DNA of 64,000 nt from Apostichopus japonicus (GCF_037975245.1 NC_092571.1:5726001-5790000); one strand, 5' to 3'; shown: positions 12,251-28,740, counted from the first letter of the stretch. Translations and numbers: made by a program. The notes: generated by a model from the sequence alone, not told the origin.

Positions 12251-15200
12251 GGTACCGCACATTCGATTGATCGGTACCGCACATTCGATTGATCGGTACC
12301 GCACATTCGATTGATCGGTATCGAACATTCGATTGATCGGAACCTCACATTCGATCCATCGGTACGGTACCGAACATTCGATTGATCGGTACCGCACATT
12401 CGATTGATCGGTACCGCACATTCGATTGATCGGTACCGCACATTCGATTGATCTGTACCGCACATTCGATTGATCGGTACCGAACATTCGATTGATCGGT
12501 ACCGAAAATTCGATTGCACAATACCGCACATTCGATTGATCGGTAACGAATATTCGAATGATCGGTACCGCACATTCGATTGATCGGTACCGCACATATG
12601 ATTGATCGGTACCGCACATTCGATTGATTGGTACCGCACATTCGATTGAACGGTACCGCACATTCGATTAATCGGTACCGCACATTCGATTGATCGGTAC
12701 CGAACATTCGATTGATCGGTACCGCACAATCGATTGATCGGTACCGAACATTCTATTGATCTGTACCGCACATTCGATTGATCGGTACCGCACATTCGAT
12801 TGATCGGTACCGCACATTCGATTGATCATTACCTCACATTCGATTGATCGGTACCGCACATTCGATTGATCGGTATCGAACATTCGTTTGATCGGTACCG
12901 CACATTTGATTGATCGGTACCGCACATTCGATTGATCGGTACCGCACATTCGATTCATCGGTACCGCACATTCGATTGATCGGAACCGCACATTCGATTC
13001 ATCGGTTCGGTACCGAACATTCGATTATCGGTACCGCACATTCGATTGATCGGTACCGCACATTCGTTTGATCGGTACCGCACATTCGATTGATCGGTAC
13101 CGCACATTCGATTGATCGGTACCGAACATTCGATTGATCGGTACCGAACATTCGATTGATCAATACCGCACATTCGATTGATCGGTAACGAATATTCGAA
13201 TGATCGGTACCGCACATTCGATTGATCGGTAACGAACATTCGATTGATCGGTACCGCACATTCGATTGATCAATACCGCACATTCGATTGATCGGAACCG
13301 CACATTCGATTCATCGGTACGGTACAGAACATTCGATTGATCGGTACCGAACATTCGATTGATCTGTACCGCACAATCGATTGATCGGTACCGAACATTC
13401 GATTGATGGGTACCGAATATTCTATTGATCGGTACCGCACATTTGATTGATCGATCGGTACCGCACATTCGATTGATCGGTACCGAACATTCGATTGATC
13501 GGTACCGAACATTCGATTGATCAATACCGCACATTCGATTGATCGGTAACGAATATTCGAATGATCGGTACCGCACATTCGATTGATCGGTACCGCACAT
13601 TCGATTGATCGGTACCGCACATTCGATTCATCGGTACCGCACATTCGATTGATCGGAACCGCACATTCGATTCATCGGTACGGTACCGAACATTCGATTA
13701 TCGGTACCGCACATTCGATTGATCGGTACCGCACATTCGATTGATCGGTACCGCACATTCGATTGATCGGTACCGCACATTCGATTGATCGGTACCGAAC
13801 ATTCGATTGATCGGTACCGAACATTCGATTGATCAATACCGCACATTCGATTGATCGGTAACGAATATTCGAATGATCGGTACCGCACATTTGATTGATC
13901 GGTAACGAACATTCGATTGATCGGTACCGCACATTCGATTGATCAATACCGAATATTCGATTGATCGGTACAGCACATTCGATTCATCGGTATCGAACAT
14001 TCGATTAATCGGTACAGCACATTCGATTGATCGGTACCGCACATTCGATTGATCGGTACGGTATCGAACATTCGATTGTTCGGTATCGCACATTAGTTGA
14101 TCGGTACCGCACATTCGATTGATCGGTACCGCACATTCGATTGATCGGTACCGCACATTCGATTGATCGGTACCGCACATTCGATTGATCGGTACCGCAC
14201 ATTCGATTGATCGGTACCGAACATTCGATTGTTCGTTACCGCACATTCGATTGATCGGTATCGAACATTCGATTGATCGGTACCTCACATTCGATTGATC
14301 GGTACCGCACATTCGATTAATCGGTACCGCACATTCGATTGATCAATACCGCACATTCGATTGATCGGTAACGAATATTCGAATGATCGCTACCGAACAT
14401 TCGATTGGTCAATACATCACATTCGATTGATCGGTACAGCACATTCTATTGATCGGTACCGCACATTCGATTGATCGGTACGGTATCGAACATTCGATTG
14501 TTCGGTACCGCACATTCGATTAATCGGTACCGCACATTCGATTGATCGGTATCGAACATTCGATTGTTCGGTACCGCACATTCGATTGATCGGTATCGAA
14601 CATTCGATTGATCGGTACCGCACATTCGATTGATCGGTACCGCACATTCGATTGATCGGTATCGAACATTCGATTGATCGGTACCGCACATTCGATTGAT
14701 CGGTTCCGCACATTCGATTGATCGGTACCGCACATTCGATTGATCGGTACCGCACATTCGATTGATCGGTACCGCACATTCGATTGATCGGTATCGAACA
14801 TTCGATTGTTCGGTACCGCACATTCGATTGATCGGTATCGAACATTCGATTGATCGGTACCGCACATTCGATTGATCGGTACCGCACATTCGATTGATCG
14901 GTATCGAACATTCGATTGATCGGTACCGCACATTCGATTGATCGGTACCGCACATTCGATTGATCGGTACCGCACATTCGATTGATCGGTATCGAACATT
15001 CGATTGATCGGAACCTCACATTCGATCCATCGGTACGGTACCGAACATTCGATTGATCGGTACCGCACATTCGATTGATCGGTACCGCACATTCGATTGA
15101 TCGGTACCGCACATTCGATTGATCTGTACCGCACATTCGATTGATCGGTACCGAACATTCGATTGATCGGTACCGAAAATTCGATTGCACAATACCGCAC

Positions 15201-16900
15201 ATTCGATTGATCGGTAACGAATATTCGAATGATCGGTACCGCACATTCGATTGATCGGTACCGCACATTCGATTGATCGGTACCGCACATTCGATTGATC
15301 GGTACCTCACATTCGATTGATCGGTACCGCACATTCGATTGATCGGTATCGAACATTCGTTTGATCGGTACCGCACATTTGATTGATCGGTACCGCACAT
15401 TCGATTGATCGGTACCGCACATTCGATTCATCGGTACCGCACATTCGATTGATCGGAACCGCACATTCGATTCATCGGTTCGGTACCGAACATTCGATTA
15501 TCGGTACCGCACATTCGATTGATCGGTACCGCACATTCGTTTGATCGGTACCGCACATTCGATTGATCGGTACCGCACATTCGATTGATCGGTACCGAAC
15601 ATTCGATTGATCGGTACCGAACATTCGATTGATCAATACCGCACATTCGATTGATCGGTAACGAATATTCGAATGATCGGTACCGCACATTCGATTGATC
15701 GGTAACGAACATTCGATTGATCGGTACCGCACATTCGATTGATCAATACCGCACATTCGATTGATCGGAACCGCACATTCGATTCATCGGTACGGTACAG
15801 AACATTCGATTGATCGGTACCGAACATTCGATTGATCTGTACCGCACAATCGATTGATCGGTACCGAACATTCGATTGATGGGTACCGAATATTCTATTG
15901 ATCGGTACCGCACATTTGATTGATCGATCGGTACCGCACATTCGATTGATCGGTACCGAACATTCGATTGATCGGTACCGAACATTCGATTGATCAATAC
16001 CGCACATTCGATTGATCGGTAACGAATATTCGAATGATCGGTACCGCACATTCGATTGATCGGTACCGCACATTCGATTGATCGGTAACGAACATTCGAT
16101 TGATCGGTACCGCACATTCGATTGATCAATACCGCACATTCGATTGATCGGAACCGCACATTCGATTCATCGGTACGGTACAGAACATTCGATTGATCGG
16201 TACCGAACATTCGATTGATCTGTACCGCACAATCGATTGATCGGTACCGAACATTCGATTGATGGGTACCGAATATTCTATTGATCGGTACCGCACATTT
16301 GATTGATCGATCGGTACCGCACATTCGATTGATCGGTACCGAACATTCGATTGATCGGTACCGAACATTCGATTGATCAATACCGCACATTCGATTGATC
16401 GGTACCGCACAATCGATTGATCGGTACCGAACATTCTATTGATCTGTACCGCACATTCGATTGATCGGTACCGCACATTCGATTGATCGGTACCGCACAT
16501 TCGATTGATCGGTACCTCACATTCGATTGATCGGTACCGCACATTCGATTGATCGGTATCGAACATTCGTTTGATCGGTACCGCACATTTGATTGATCGG
16601 TACCGCACATTCGATTGATCGGTACCGCACATTCGATTCATCGGTACCGCACATTCGATTGATCGGAACCGCACATTCGATTCATCGGTTCGGTACCGAA
16701 CATTCGATTATCGGTACCGCACATTCGATTGATCGGTACCGCACATTCGTTTGATCGGTACCGCACATTCGATTGATCGGTACCGCACATTCGATTGATC
16801 GGTACCGAACATTCGATTGATCGGTACCGAACATTCGATTGATCAATACCGCACATTCGATTGATCGGTAACGAATATTCGAATGATCGGTACCGCACAT
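11758..16900. repeat. Large local duplication of about 2.5-2.65 kb
   Basis: The GGTCAATACATCAC block at 11,758 recurs at 14,407, a distance of 2,649 bp. Downstream the distance falls to 2,473 bp, aligning 12,955-13,239 with 15,428-15,712. The 176-bp difference is exactly eight monomers. The first copy matches 30,650 onward at an offset of 18,880-18,902 bp, while the second has no separate partner in that superrepeat. Confidence 0.75.
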
Positions 16901-17750
16901 TCGATTGATCGGTAACGAACATTCGATTGATCGGTACCGCACATTCGATTGATCAATACCGCACATTCGATTGATCGGAACCGCACATTCGATTCATCGG
17001 TACGGTACAGAACATTCGATTGATCGGTACCGAACATTCGATTGATCTGTACCGCACAATCGATTGATCGGTACCGAACATTCGATTGATGGGTACCGAA
17101 TATTCTATTGATCGGTACCGCACATTTGATTGATCGATCGGTACCGCACATTCGATTGATCGGTACCGAACATTCGATTGATCGGTACCGAACATTCGAT
17201 TGATCAATACCGCACATTCGATTGATCGGTAACGAATATTCGAATGATCGGTACCGCACATTCGATTGATCGGTACCGCACATTCGATTGATCGGTAACG
17301 AACATTCGATTGATCGGTACCGCACATTCGATTGATCAATACCGCACATTCGATTGATCGGAACCGCACATTCGATTCATCGGTACGGTACAGAACATTC
17401 GATTGATCGGTACCGAACATTCGATTGATCTGTACCGCACAATCGATTGATCGGTACCGAACATTCGATTGATGGGTACCGAATATTCTATTGATCGGTA
17501 CCGCACATTTGATTGATCGATCGGTACCGCACATTCGATTGATCGGTACCGAACATTCGATTGATCGGTACCGAACATTCGATTGATCAATACCGCACAT
17601 TCGATTGATCGGTAACGAATATTCGAATGATCGGTACCGCACATTCGATTGATCGGTACCGCACATTCGATTGATCGGTACCGCACATTCGATTCATCGG
17701 TACCGCACATTCGATTGATTGGAACCGCACATTCGATTCATCGGTACGGT
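15763..17750. repeat. Nested 383-bp and 1,210-bp duplications
   Basis: GATCGGAACC followed by GGTACGGTACAGAAC starts at 15,763, 16,146, 16,973 and 17,356. Spacings are 383, 827 and 383 bp, and the pair repeats at 1,210 bp. The length 383 equals 17 monomers plus 5 plus 4. The length 1,210 equals 54 monomers plus 22 bp of summed indels, so the block returns to exact 22-bp register by coincidence. Confidence 0.82.
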
Positions 17751-18610
17751 ACCGAACATTCGATTATCGGTACCGCACATTCGATTGATCGGTACCGCAC
17801 ATTCGATTGATCGGTACCGCACATTCGATTGATCGGTACCGCACATTCGATTGATCGGTACCGAACATTCGATTGATCGGTACCGAACATTCGATTGATC
17901 AATACCGCACATTCGATTGATCGGTAACGAATATTCGAATGATCGGTACCGCACATTCGATTGATCGGTAACGAACATTCGATTGATCGGTACCGCACAT
18001 TCGATTGATCAATACCGAATATTCGATTGATCGGTACAGCACATTCGATTCATCGATATCGAACATTCGATTAATCGGTACAGCACATTCGATTGATCGG
18101 TACCGCACATTCGATTGATCGGTACGGTATCGAACATTCGATTGTTCGGTATCGCACATTAGTTGATCGGTACCGCACATTCGATTGATCGGTACCGCAC
18201 ATTCGATTGATCGGTACCGCACATTCGATTGATCGGTACCGCACATTCGATTGATCGGTACCGCACATTCGATTGATCGGTACCGAACATTCGATTGTTC
18301 GTTACCGCACATTCGATTGATCGGTATCGAACATTCGATTGATCGGTACCTCACATTCGATTGATCGGTACCGCACATTCGATTAATCGGTACCGCACAT
18401 TCGATTGATCAATACCGCACATTCGATTGATCGGTAACGAATATTCGAATGATCGGTACCGCACATTCGATTGATCGGTACCGCACATTCGATTCATCGG
18501 TACGGTACCGAACATTCGATTATCGGTACCGCACATTCGATTGATCGGTACCGCACATTCGATTGATCGGTACCGAACATTCGTTTGATCGGTACGGAAC
18601 ATTCGATTGA

Positions 18611-21600
18611 TCAATACCTCACATTCGATTGATCGGTAACGAATATTCGAATGATCGGTACCGCACATTCGATTGATCGGTAACGAACATTCGATTGATC
18701 GTTACCGCACATTCGATTGATCAATACCGCATATTCGATTGATCGGTACCGCACATTCGATTGATCGGTATCGAACATTCGATTGATCGGTACAGCACAT
18801 TCGATTGATCGGTACCGCACATTCGATTGATCGGTACGGTATCGAACATTCGACTGTTCGGTATCGCACATTAGTTGATCGGTACCGCACATTCGATTGA
18901 TCGGTACCGCACATTCGATTGATCGGTACCGCACATTCGATTGATCGGTACCGCACATTCGATTCATCAGTACCGCACATTCGATTGATCGGTACCTCAC
19001 ATTCGATTGTTCGTTACCGCACATTCGATTGATCGGTATCGAACATTCGATTGATCGGTACCGCACATTCGATTGATCGGTACCTCACATTCGATTGATC
19101 GGTACCGCACATTCGATTAATCGGTACCGCACATTCGATTGATCGGTATCGAACATTCGATTGATCGGAACCGCACATTCGATTCATCGGTACGGTACCG
19201 AACATTCGATTGATCGGTACCGAACATTCGATTGATCGGTACCGCACCAACGATTAATCGGTACCGCACATTCGATTGATCGGTACCGAACATTCGATTG
19301 ATCAGAACCGCACATTCGATTCATCGGTACCGCACAATCGATTGATCGGTACCGAACATTCGATTGATGGGTACCGAATATTCTATTGATCGGTACCGCA
19401 CATTCGATTGATCGGTACCGCACATTCGATTGATCGGTACCGAACATTCGATTGATCGGTACCGAACATTCGATTGATCAATACCGCACATTCGATTGAT
19501 CGGTAACGAATATTCGAATGATCGGTACCGCACATTCGATTGATCGGTACAGCACATTCGATTCATCGGTACCGCACACTCGATTCATCGGTACGGTACC
19601 GAACATTCGATTATCGGTACCGCACATTCGATTGATCGGTACCGCACATTCGATTGATCGGTACCGCACATTCGATTGATCGGTACCGCACATTCGATTG
19701 ATCGGTACCGCACATTCGATTGATCGGTACCGAACATTCGATTGATCAATACCTCGCATTCGATTGATCGGTAACGAATATTCGAATGATCGGTACCGCA
19801 CATTCGATTGATCGGTAACGAACATTCGATTGATCGGTACCGCACATTCGATTGATCAATACCGCATATTCGATTGATCGGTACCGCACATTCGATTGAT
19901 CGGTATCGAACATTCGATTGATCGGTACAGCACATTCGATTGTTCGGTACCGCACATTCGATTGATCGGTACGGTATCGAACATTCGATTGTTCGGTATC
20001 GCACATTAGTTGATCGGTACCGCACATTCGATTGATCGGTACCGCACATTCGATTGATCGGTACCGCACATTCGATTCATCGGTACCGCACATTCGATTG
20101 ATCGGTATCGAACATTCGATTGTTCGTTACCGCACATTCGATTGATCGGTATCGAACATTCGATTGATCGGTACCGCACATTCGATTGATCGGTACCTCA
20201 CATTCGATTGATCGGTACCGCACATTCGATTAATCGGTACCGCACATTCGATTGATCGGTACCGAACATTCGATTGATCGGAACCGCACATTCGATTCAT
20301 CGGTACGGTACCGAACATTCGATTGATCGGTACCGAACATTCTATTGATCGGTACCGCACATTCGATTGATCGGTACCGCACATTCGATTGATCGGTACC
20401 GAACATTCGATTGATCGGTACCGAACATTCGATTGATCAATACCACACATTCGATTGATCGGTACCGCACATTCGATTGATCGGTACCGCACATTCGATT
20501 CATCGGTACCGCACATTCGATTGATCGGAACCGCACATTCGATTCATCGTTACGGTACCGAACATTCGATTATCGGTACCGCACATTCGATTGATCGGTA
20601 CCGCACATTCGATTGATCGGTACCGAACATTCGATTGATCGGTACCGAACATTTGATTGATCGGTACCGAACATTCGATTAATCGGTACCGAACATTCGA
20701 TTGATAAGTACCGAACATTCGATTTATCGGTACCGAACTATCACTTGATCGGTAGAGAACATTCGATTGATCGGTACCGCACATTCGATTGATCGGTACC
20801 GTACATTCGATTGATCGGTACCGAACATTCGATTGATCAATACCGCACATTCGATTGATCGGTAACGAATATTCGAATGATCGGTACCGCACATTCGATT
20901 CATAGGTACCGCACATTCGATTGATCGGTACCGCACATTCGATTCATCGGTACCGCACATTCGATTGATCGGAACCGCACATTCGATTCATCGGTACGGT
21001 ACCGAACATTCGATTATCGGTACCGCACATTCGATTGATCGGTACCGCACATTCGATTGATCGGTACCGCACATTCGATTGATCGGTACCGCACATTCGA
21101 TTGATCGGTACCGAACATTCGATTGATCGGTACCGAACATTCGATTGATCAATACCGCACATTCGATTGATCGGTAACGAATATTCGAATGATCGGTACC
21201 GCACATTCGATTGATCGGTAACGAACATTCGATTGATCGGTACCGCACATTCGATTGATCAATACCGAATATTCGATTGATCGGTACCGCACATTCGATT
21301 CATCGGTATCGAACATTCGATTAATCGGTACAGCACATTCGATTGATCGGTACCGCACATTCGATTGATCGGTACGGTATCGAACATTCGATTGTTCGGT
21401 ATCGCACATTAGTTGATCGGTACCGCACATTTGATTGATCGGTACCGCACATTCGATTGATCGGTACCGCACATTCGATTGATCGGTACCGCACATTCGA
21501 TTGATCGGTACCGCACATTCGATTGATCGGTACCGAACATTCGATTGTTCGTTACCGCACATTCGATTGATCGGTATCGAACATTCGATTGATCGGTACC

Positions 21601-24600
21601 GCACATTCGATTGATCAATACCGCATATTCGATTGATCGGTACCGCACATCCGATTGATCGGTACCGCACATTCGATTAATCGGTACCGCACATTCGATT
21701 GATCAATATAGCACATTCGATTGATCGGTAACGAATATTCGAATGATCGGTACCGCACATTCGATTGATCGGTACCGCACATTCGATTGATCGGTACCGC
21801 ACATTCGATTCATCGGTACGGTACCGAACATTCGATTATCGGTACCGCACATTCGATTGATCGGTACCGCACATTCGATTGATCGGTACCGCACATTCGA
21901 TTGATCGGTACCGCACATTCGATTGATCGGTACCGAACATTCGTTTGATCGGTACGGAACATTCGATTGATCAATACCTCACATTCGATTGATCGGTAAC
22001 GAATATTCGAATGATCGGTACTGCACATTCGATTGATCGGTAACGAACATTCGATTGATCGGTACCGCACATTCGATTGATCAATACCGCATATTCGATT
22101 GATCGGTACCGCACATCCGATTGATCGGTATCGAACATTCGATTGATCGGTACAGCACATTCGATTGATCGGTACCGCACATTCGATTGATCGGAACCGC
22201 ACATTCGATTCATCGGTACGGTACAGAACATTCGATTGATCGGTACCGAACATTCGATTGATCTGTACCGCACAATCGATTGATCGGTACCGAACATTCG
22301 ATTGATGGGTACCGAATATTCTATTGATCGGTACCGCACATTTGATTGATCGATCGGTACCGCACATTCGATTAATCGGTACCGAACATTCGATTGATAA
22401 GTACCGAACATTCGATTTATCGGTACCGAACTATCACTTGATCGGTAGAGAACATTCGATTGATCGGTACCGCACATTCGATTGATCGGTACCGTACATT
22501 CGATTGATCGGTACCGAACATTCGATTGATCAATACCGCACATTCGATTGATCGGTAACGAATATTCGAATGATCGGTACCGCACATTCGATTCATAGGT
22601 ACCGCACATTCGATTGATCGGTACCGCACATTCGATTCATCGGTACCGCACATTCGATTGATCGGAACCGCACATTCGATTCATCGGTACGGTACCGAAC
22701 ATTCGATTATCGGTACCGCACATTCGATTGATCGGTACCGCACATTCGATTGATCGGTACCGCACATTCGATTGATCGGTACCGCACATTCGATTGATCG
22801 GTACCGAACATTCGATTGATCGGTACCGAACATTCGATTGATCAATACCGCACATTCGATTGATCGGTAACGAATATTCGAATGATCGGTACCGCACATT
22901 CGATTGATCGGTAACGAACATTCGATTGATCGGTACCGCACATTCGATTGATCAATACCGAATATTCGATTGATCGGTACCGCACATTCGATTCATCGGT
23001 ATCGAACATTCGATTAATCGGTACAGCACATTCGATTGATCGGTACCGCACATTCGATTGATCGGTACGGTATCGAACATTCGATTGTTCGGTATCGCAC
23101 ATTAGTTGATCGGTACCGCACATTTGATTGATCGGTACCGCACATTCGATTGATCGGTACCGCACATTCGATTGATCGGTACCGCACATTCGATTGATCG
23201 GTACCGCACATTCGATTGATCGGTACCGAACATTCGATTGTTCGTTACCGCACATTCGATTGATCGGTATCGAACATTCGATTGATCGGTACCGCACATT
23301 CGATTGATCAATACCGCATATTCGATTGATCGGTACCGCACATCCGATTGATCGGTACCGCACATTCGATTAATCGGTACCGCACATTCGATTGATCAAT
23401 ATAGCACATTCGATTGATCGGTAACGAATATTCGAATGATCGGTACCGCACATTCGATTGATCGGTACCGCACATTCGATTGATCGGTACCGCACATTCG
23501 ATTCATCGGTACGGTACCGAACATTCGATTATCGGTACCGCACATTCGATTGATCGGTACCGCACATTCGATTGATCGGTACCGCACATTCGATTGATCG
23601 GTACCGCACATTCGATTGATCGGTACCGAACATTCGTTTGATCGGTACGGAACATTCGATTGATCAATACCTCACATTCGATTGATCGGTAACGAATATT
23701 CGAATGATCGGTACTGCACATTCGATTGATCGGTAACGAACATTCGATTGATCGGTACCGCACATTCGATTGATCAATACCGCATATTCGATTGATCGGT
23801 ACCGCACATCCGATTGATCGGTATCGAACATTCGATTGATCGGTACAGCACATTCGATTGATCGGTACCGCACATTCGATTGATCGGTACGGTATCGAAC
23901 ATTCGATTGTTCGGTATCGCACATTAGTTGATCGGTACCGCACATTCGATTGATCGGTACCGCACATTCGATTGATCGGTACCGCACATTCGATTGATCG
24001 GTACCGCACATTCGATTCATCAGTACCGCACATTCGATTGATCGGTACCGAACATTCGATTGTTCGTTACCGAACATTCGATTGATCGGTATCGAACATT
24101 CGATTGATCGGTACCGCACATTCGATTGATCGGTATCGAACATTCGATTGATCGGTACCGCACATTCGATTAATCGGTACCGCACATTCGATTGATCGGT
24201 ACCGAACATTCGATTGATCGGAACCGCACATTCGATTCATCGGTACGGTACCGAACATTCGATTGATCGGTACCGAACGTTCGATTGATCGGTACCGCAC
24301 CAACGATTAATCGGTACCGCACATTCGATTGATCGGTACCGAACATTCGATGATCGGTACCGAACATTCGATTGATCAATACCGCACATTCGATTGATCG
24401 GTAACGAATATTCGAATGATCGGTACCGCACATTCGATTGATCGGTAACGAACATTCGATTGATCGGTACCGCACATTCGATTGATCAATACCGAATATT
24501 CGATTGATCGGTACCGCACATTCGATTCATCGGTATCGAACATTCGATTAATCGGAACAGCACATTCGATTGATCGGTACCGCACATTCGATTGATCAAT

Positions 24601-24950
24601 ACATCACATTCGATTGATCGGTACAGCACAATCGATTGATCGGTACCGCACATTCGATTGATAGGTACGGTATCGAACATTCGATTGTTCGGTACCGCAC
24701 ATTCGATTGATCGGTATCGAACATTCGATTGTTCGGTACCGCACATTCGATTGATCGGTATCGAACATTCGATTGATCGGTACCGCACATTCGATTGATC
24801 GGTACCGCACATTCGATTGATCGGTATCGAACATTCGATTGATCGGTACCGCACATTCGATTGATCGGTACCGCACATTCGATTGATCGGTACCGCACAT
24901 TCGATTGATCGGTACCGCACATTCGATTGATCGGTATCGAACATTCGATT
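18611..24950. repeat. Superrepeat core, copy 1 (partner 36,213-40,796)
   Basis: Bases from 18,601 match those from 36,203 at an offset of 17,602 bp. The offset then steps to 17,580 and 17,536. After the extra local copy described next it is 15,843, aligning 24,067-24,303 with 39,910-40,146. The 22- and 44-bp steps are one- and two-monomer differences. Identical translated segments support this along most of the length. Confidence 0.8.
20944..24330. repeat. Tandem duplication with a 1,693-bp unit
   Basis: The segments at 20,944-21,228, 21,149-21,670 and 21,321-21,518 recur 1,693 bp later with identical translations. The matching superrepeat (38,524-39,876) has one copy. This duplication accounts for the offset between superrepeats changing from 17,536 to 15,843 bp, a difference of exactly 1,693. 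Confidence 0.85.
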
Positions 24951-25199
24951 CATCGGAACCTCACATTCGATTCATCGGTACGGTACCGAACATTCGATTG
25001 ATCGGTACCGCACATTCGATTGATCGGTACCGCACATTCGATTGATCGGTACCGAACATTCGATTGATCGGTACCGCACATTCGATTGATCGGTACCGAA
25101 CATTCGATTGATCGGTAACGAACATTCGATTGATCGATACCGCACATTCGATTGATCGGTTACGAACATTCAATTGATCGGTACCGCACATTCGATTAA

Positions 25200-28100
25200 T
25201 CAATACCGAACATTCGATTGATCAATACCGCACATTCGATTGATCGGTACCGCACATTCGATTGATCGGTACCGAACATTCGATTGATCGGTACCGCACA
25301 TTCGTTTGATGTGTACCGCATATATGATTGATCGGTACCGCACATTCGATTGATTGGTAAGGTACCGAACATTCGATTGTTCGGTACCGAACATTCGATT
25401 GATCGGTACCGCACATTCGATTGATCGGGACCGAACATTCAATTGATCGGTACCGAACATTCGATTGATCAATACCGAACATTCGATTGATAGATATCGC
25501 ACATTCGATTGATCGGTACTGCACATTCGATTGATCGGTACCGAACATTCGATTGATCGGTACCGAACATTCGATTGTTCGGTATCGCACATTAGTTGAT
25601 CGGTACCGCACATTCGATTGATCGGTACCGCACATTCGATTGATCGGTACCGCACATTCGATTGATCGGTACCGAACATTCGATTGTTCGGTACCGCACA
25701 TTCGATTGATCGGTATCGAACATTCGATTGATCGGTACGGTATCGAACATTCGATTGTTCGGTATCGCACATTAGTTGATCGGTACCGCACATTCGATTG
25801 ATCGGTACCGCACATTCGATTGATCGTTACCGCACATTCGATTGATCGGTACCGCACATTCGATTGATCGGTACCGTACATTCGATTGATCGGTACCGCA
25901 CATTCGATTGATTGGTACCGCACATTCGATTGTTCGGTACCGCACATTCGATTGACCGGTATCGAACATTTGATTGATCGGTTCCGAACATTCGATTGAT
26001 CAATACCGCCCACTCGTTTGATCGGTACCGCACATTCGATTGATCGGTACCTCACATTCGATTGATCGGTACCTCACATTCGATTGATCGGTACCGCACA
26101 TTCGATTGATCGGTAACGAACATTCGATTGATCAGTACCGCACATTCGATTGATCGGTACCGTACATTCGATTGATCGGTACCGCACATTCGATTGATCG
26201 GTACCGAACATTCGATTGATCGGTACCGAACATTCTATTGATCAATACCGCACATTCGATTGATCGGTAACGAACATTCGATTGATCGATACCGCACATT
26301 CGATTGATCGGTAACGAACATTCGATTGATCGGTACCTCACATTCGATTGATCAATACCGAACATTCGATTGATCAATACCGCACATTCGATTGATCGGT
26401 ACCGCACATTCGATTGATCGGTACCGAACATTCGATTGATCGGTACCGCACATTCGTTTGATGTGTACCGCATAAATGATTGATCGGTACCGCACATTCG
26501 ATTCATTGGTAAGGTACCGAACATTCGATTGTTCGGTACCGCACATTCGATTGATCGGCATCGAACATTCGATTGATCGGTACCGCACATTCGATTGATC
26601 GGTAACGAACATTCGATTGATCGGTACCGCACATTCGATTGATCGCTACCGAACATTCGATTGATCAATACCGCACATTCGATTGATCGGTACCGCACAT
26701 TCGATTGATCGGTACCGAACATTCGATTGATCGGTACAGCACATTCGATTGATCGGTACCGCACATTAGATTAATCGGAACCGCACATTAGATTGATCGG
26801 TACCGCACATTCGATTGATCGGTACCTCACATTCGATTGATCGGTACCGCACATTCGATTAATCGGTACAGCACATTCGATTGATCGGTACCGAACATTC
26901 GATTGATCAGAACCGCACATTCGATTCATCGGTACGGTACCGAACATTCGATTGATCGGTACCGAACATTCTATTCATCGGTACCGCACAATCGATTGAT
27001 CGGTACCGCACATTCGATTGATCGGTACCGAACATTCGATTGATCGGTACCGCACATTCGTTTGATGTGTACCGCATATATGATTGATCGGTACCGCACA
27101 TTCGATTGATTGGTAAGGTACCGAACATTCGATTGTTCGGTACCGAACATTCGATTGATCGGTACCGCACATTCGATTGATCGGGACCGAACATTCAATT
27201 GATCGGTACCGAACATTCGATTGATCAATACCGAACATTCGATTGATAGATATCGCACATTCGATTGATCGGTACTGCACATTCGATTGATCGGTACCGA
27301 ACATTCGATTGATCGGTACCGAACATTCGATTGTTCGGTATCGCACATTAGTTGATCGGTACCGCACATTCGATTGATCGGTACCGCACATTCGATTGAT
27401 CGGTACCGCACATTCGATTGATCGGTACCGAACATTCGATTGTTCGGTACCGCACATTCGATTGATCGGTATCGAACATTCGATTGATCGGTACGGTATC
27501 GAACATTCGATTGTTCGGTATCGCACATTAGTTGATCGGTACCGCACATTCGATTGATCGGTACCGCACATTCGATTGATCGTTACCGCACATTCGATTG
27601 ATCGGTACCGCACATTCGATTGATCGGTACCGTACATTCGATTGATCGGTACCGCACATTCGATTGATTGGTACCGCACATTCGATTGTTCGGTACCGCA
27701 CATTCGATTGACCGGTATCGAACATTTGATTGATCGGTTCCGAACATTCGATTGATCAATACCGCCCACTCGTTTGATCGGTACCGCACATTCGATTGAT
27801 CGGTACCTCACATTCGATTGATCGGTACCTCACATTCGATTGATCGGTACCGCACATTCGATTGATCGGTAACGAACATTCGATTGATCAGTACCGCACA
27901 TTCGATTGATCGGTACCGTACATTCGATTGATCGGTACCGCACATTCGATTGATCGGTACCGAACATTCGATTGATCGGTACCGAACATTCTATTGATCA
28001 ATACCGCACATTCGATTGATCGGTAACGAACATTCGATTGATCGATACCGCACATTCGATTGATCGGTAACGAACATTCGATTGATCGGTACCTCACATT

Positions 28101-28740
28101 CGATTGATCAATACCGAACATTCGATTGATCAATACCGCACATTCGATTGATCGGTACCGCACATTCGATTGATCGGTACCGAACATTCGATTGATCGGT
28201 ACCGCACATTCGTTTGATGTGTACCGCATATATGATTGATCGGTACCGCACATTCGATTCATTGGTAAGGTACCGAACATTCGATTGTTCGGTACCGCAC
28301 ATTCGATTGATCGGCATCGAACATTCGATTGATCGGTACCGCACATTCGATTGATCGGTAACGAACATTCGATTGATCGGTACCGCACATTCGATTGATC
28401 GCTACCGAACATTCGATTGATCAATACCGCACATTCGATTGATCGGTACCGCACATTCGATTGATCGGTACCGAACATTCGATTGATCGGTACAGCACAT
28501 TCGATTGATCGGTACCGCACATTAGATTAATCGGAACCGCACATTAGATTGATCGGTACCGCACATTCGATTGATCGGTACCTCACATTCGATTGATCGG
28601 TACCGCACATTCGATTAATCGGTACAGCACATTCGATTGATCGGTACCGAACATTCGATTGATCAGAACCGCACATTCGATTCATCGGTACGGTACCGAA
28701 CATTCGATTGATCGGTACCGAACATTCTATTCATCGGTAC
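25200..28740. repeat. Tandem duplication with a 1,756-bp unit
   Basis: Segments at 25,772-25,969, 25,827-26,033 and 26,352-26,612 recur 1,756 bp downstream with the same translations. The unit is marked by GTTTGATGTGTACC, by GGTAAGGTACC (a diverged 5-bp insertion) and by GATAGATATCG. The other superrepeat holds one copy at about 40,907-42,660. The 1,756 bp correspond to 79 monomers plus 18 bp of indels. Confidence 0.82.
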
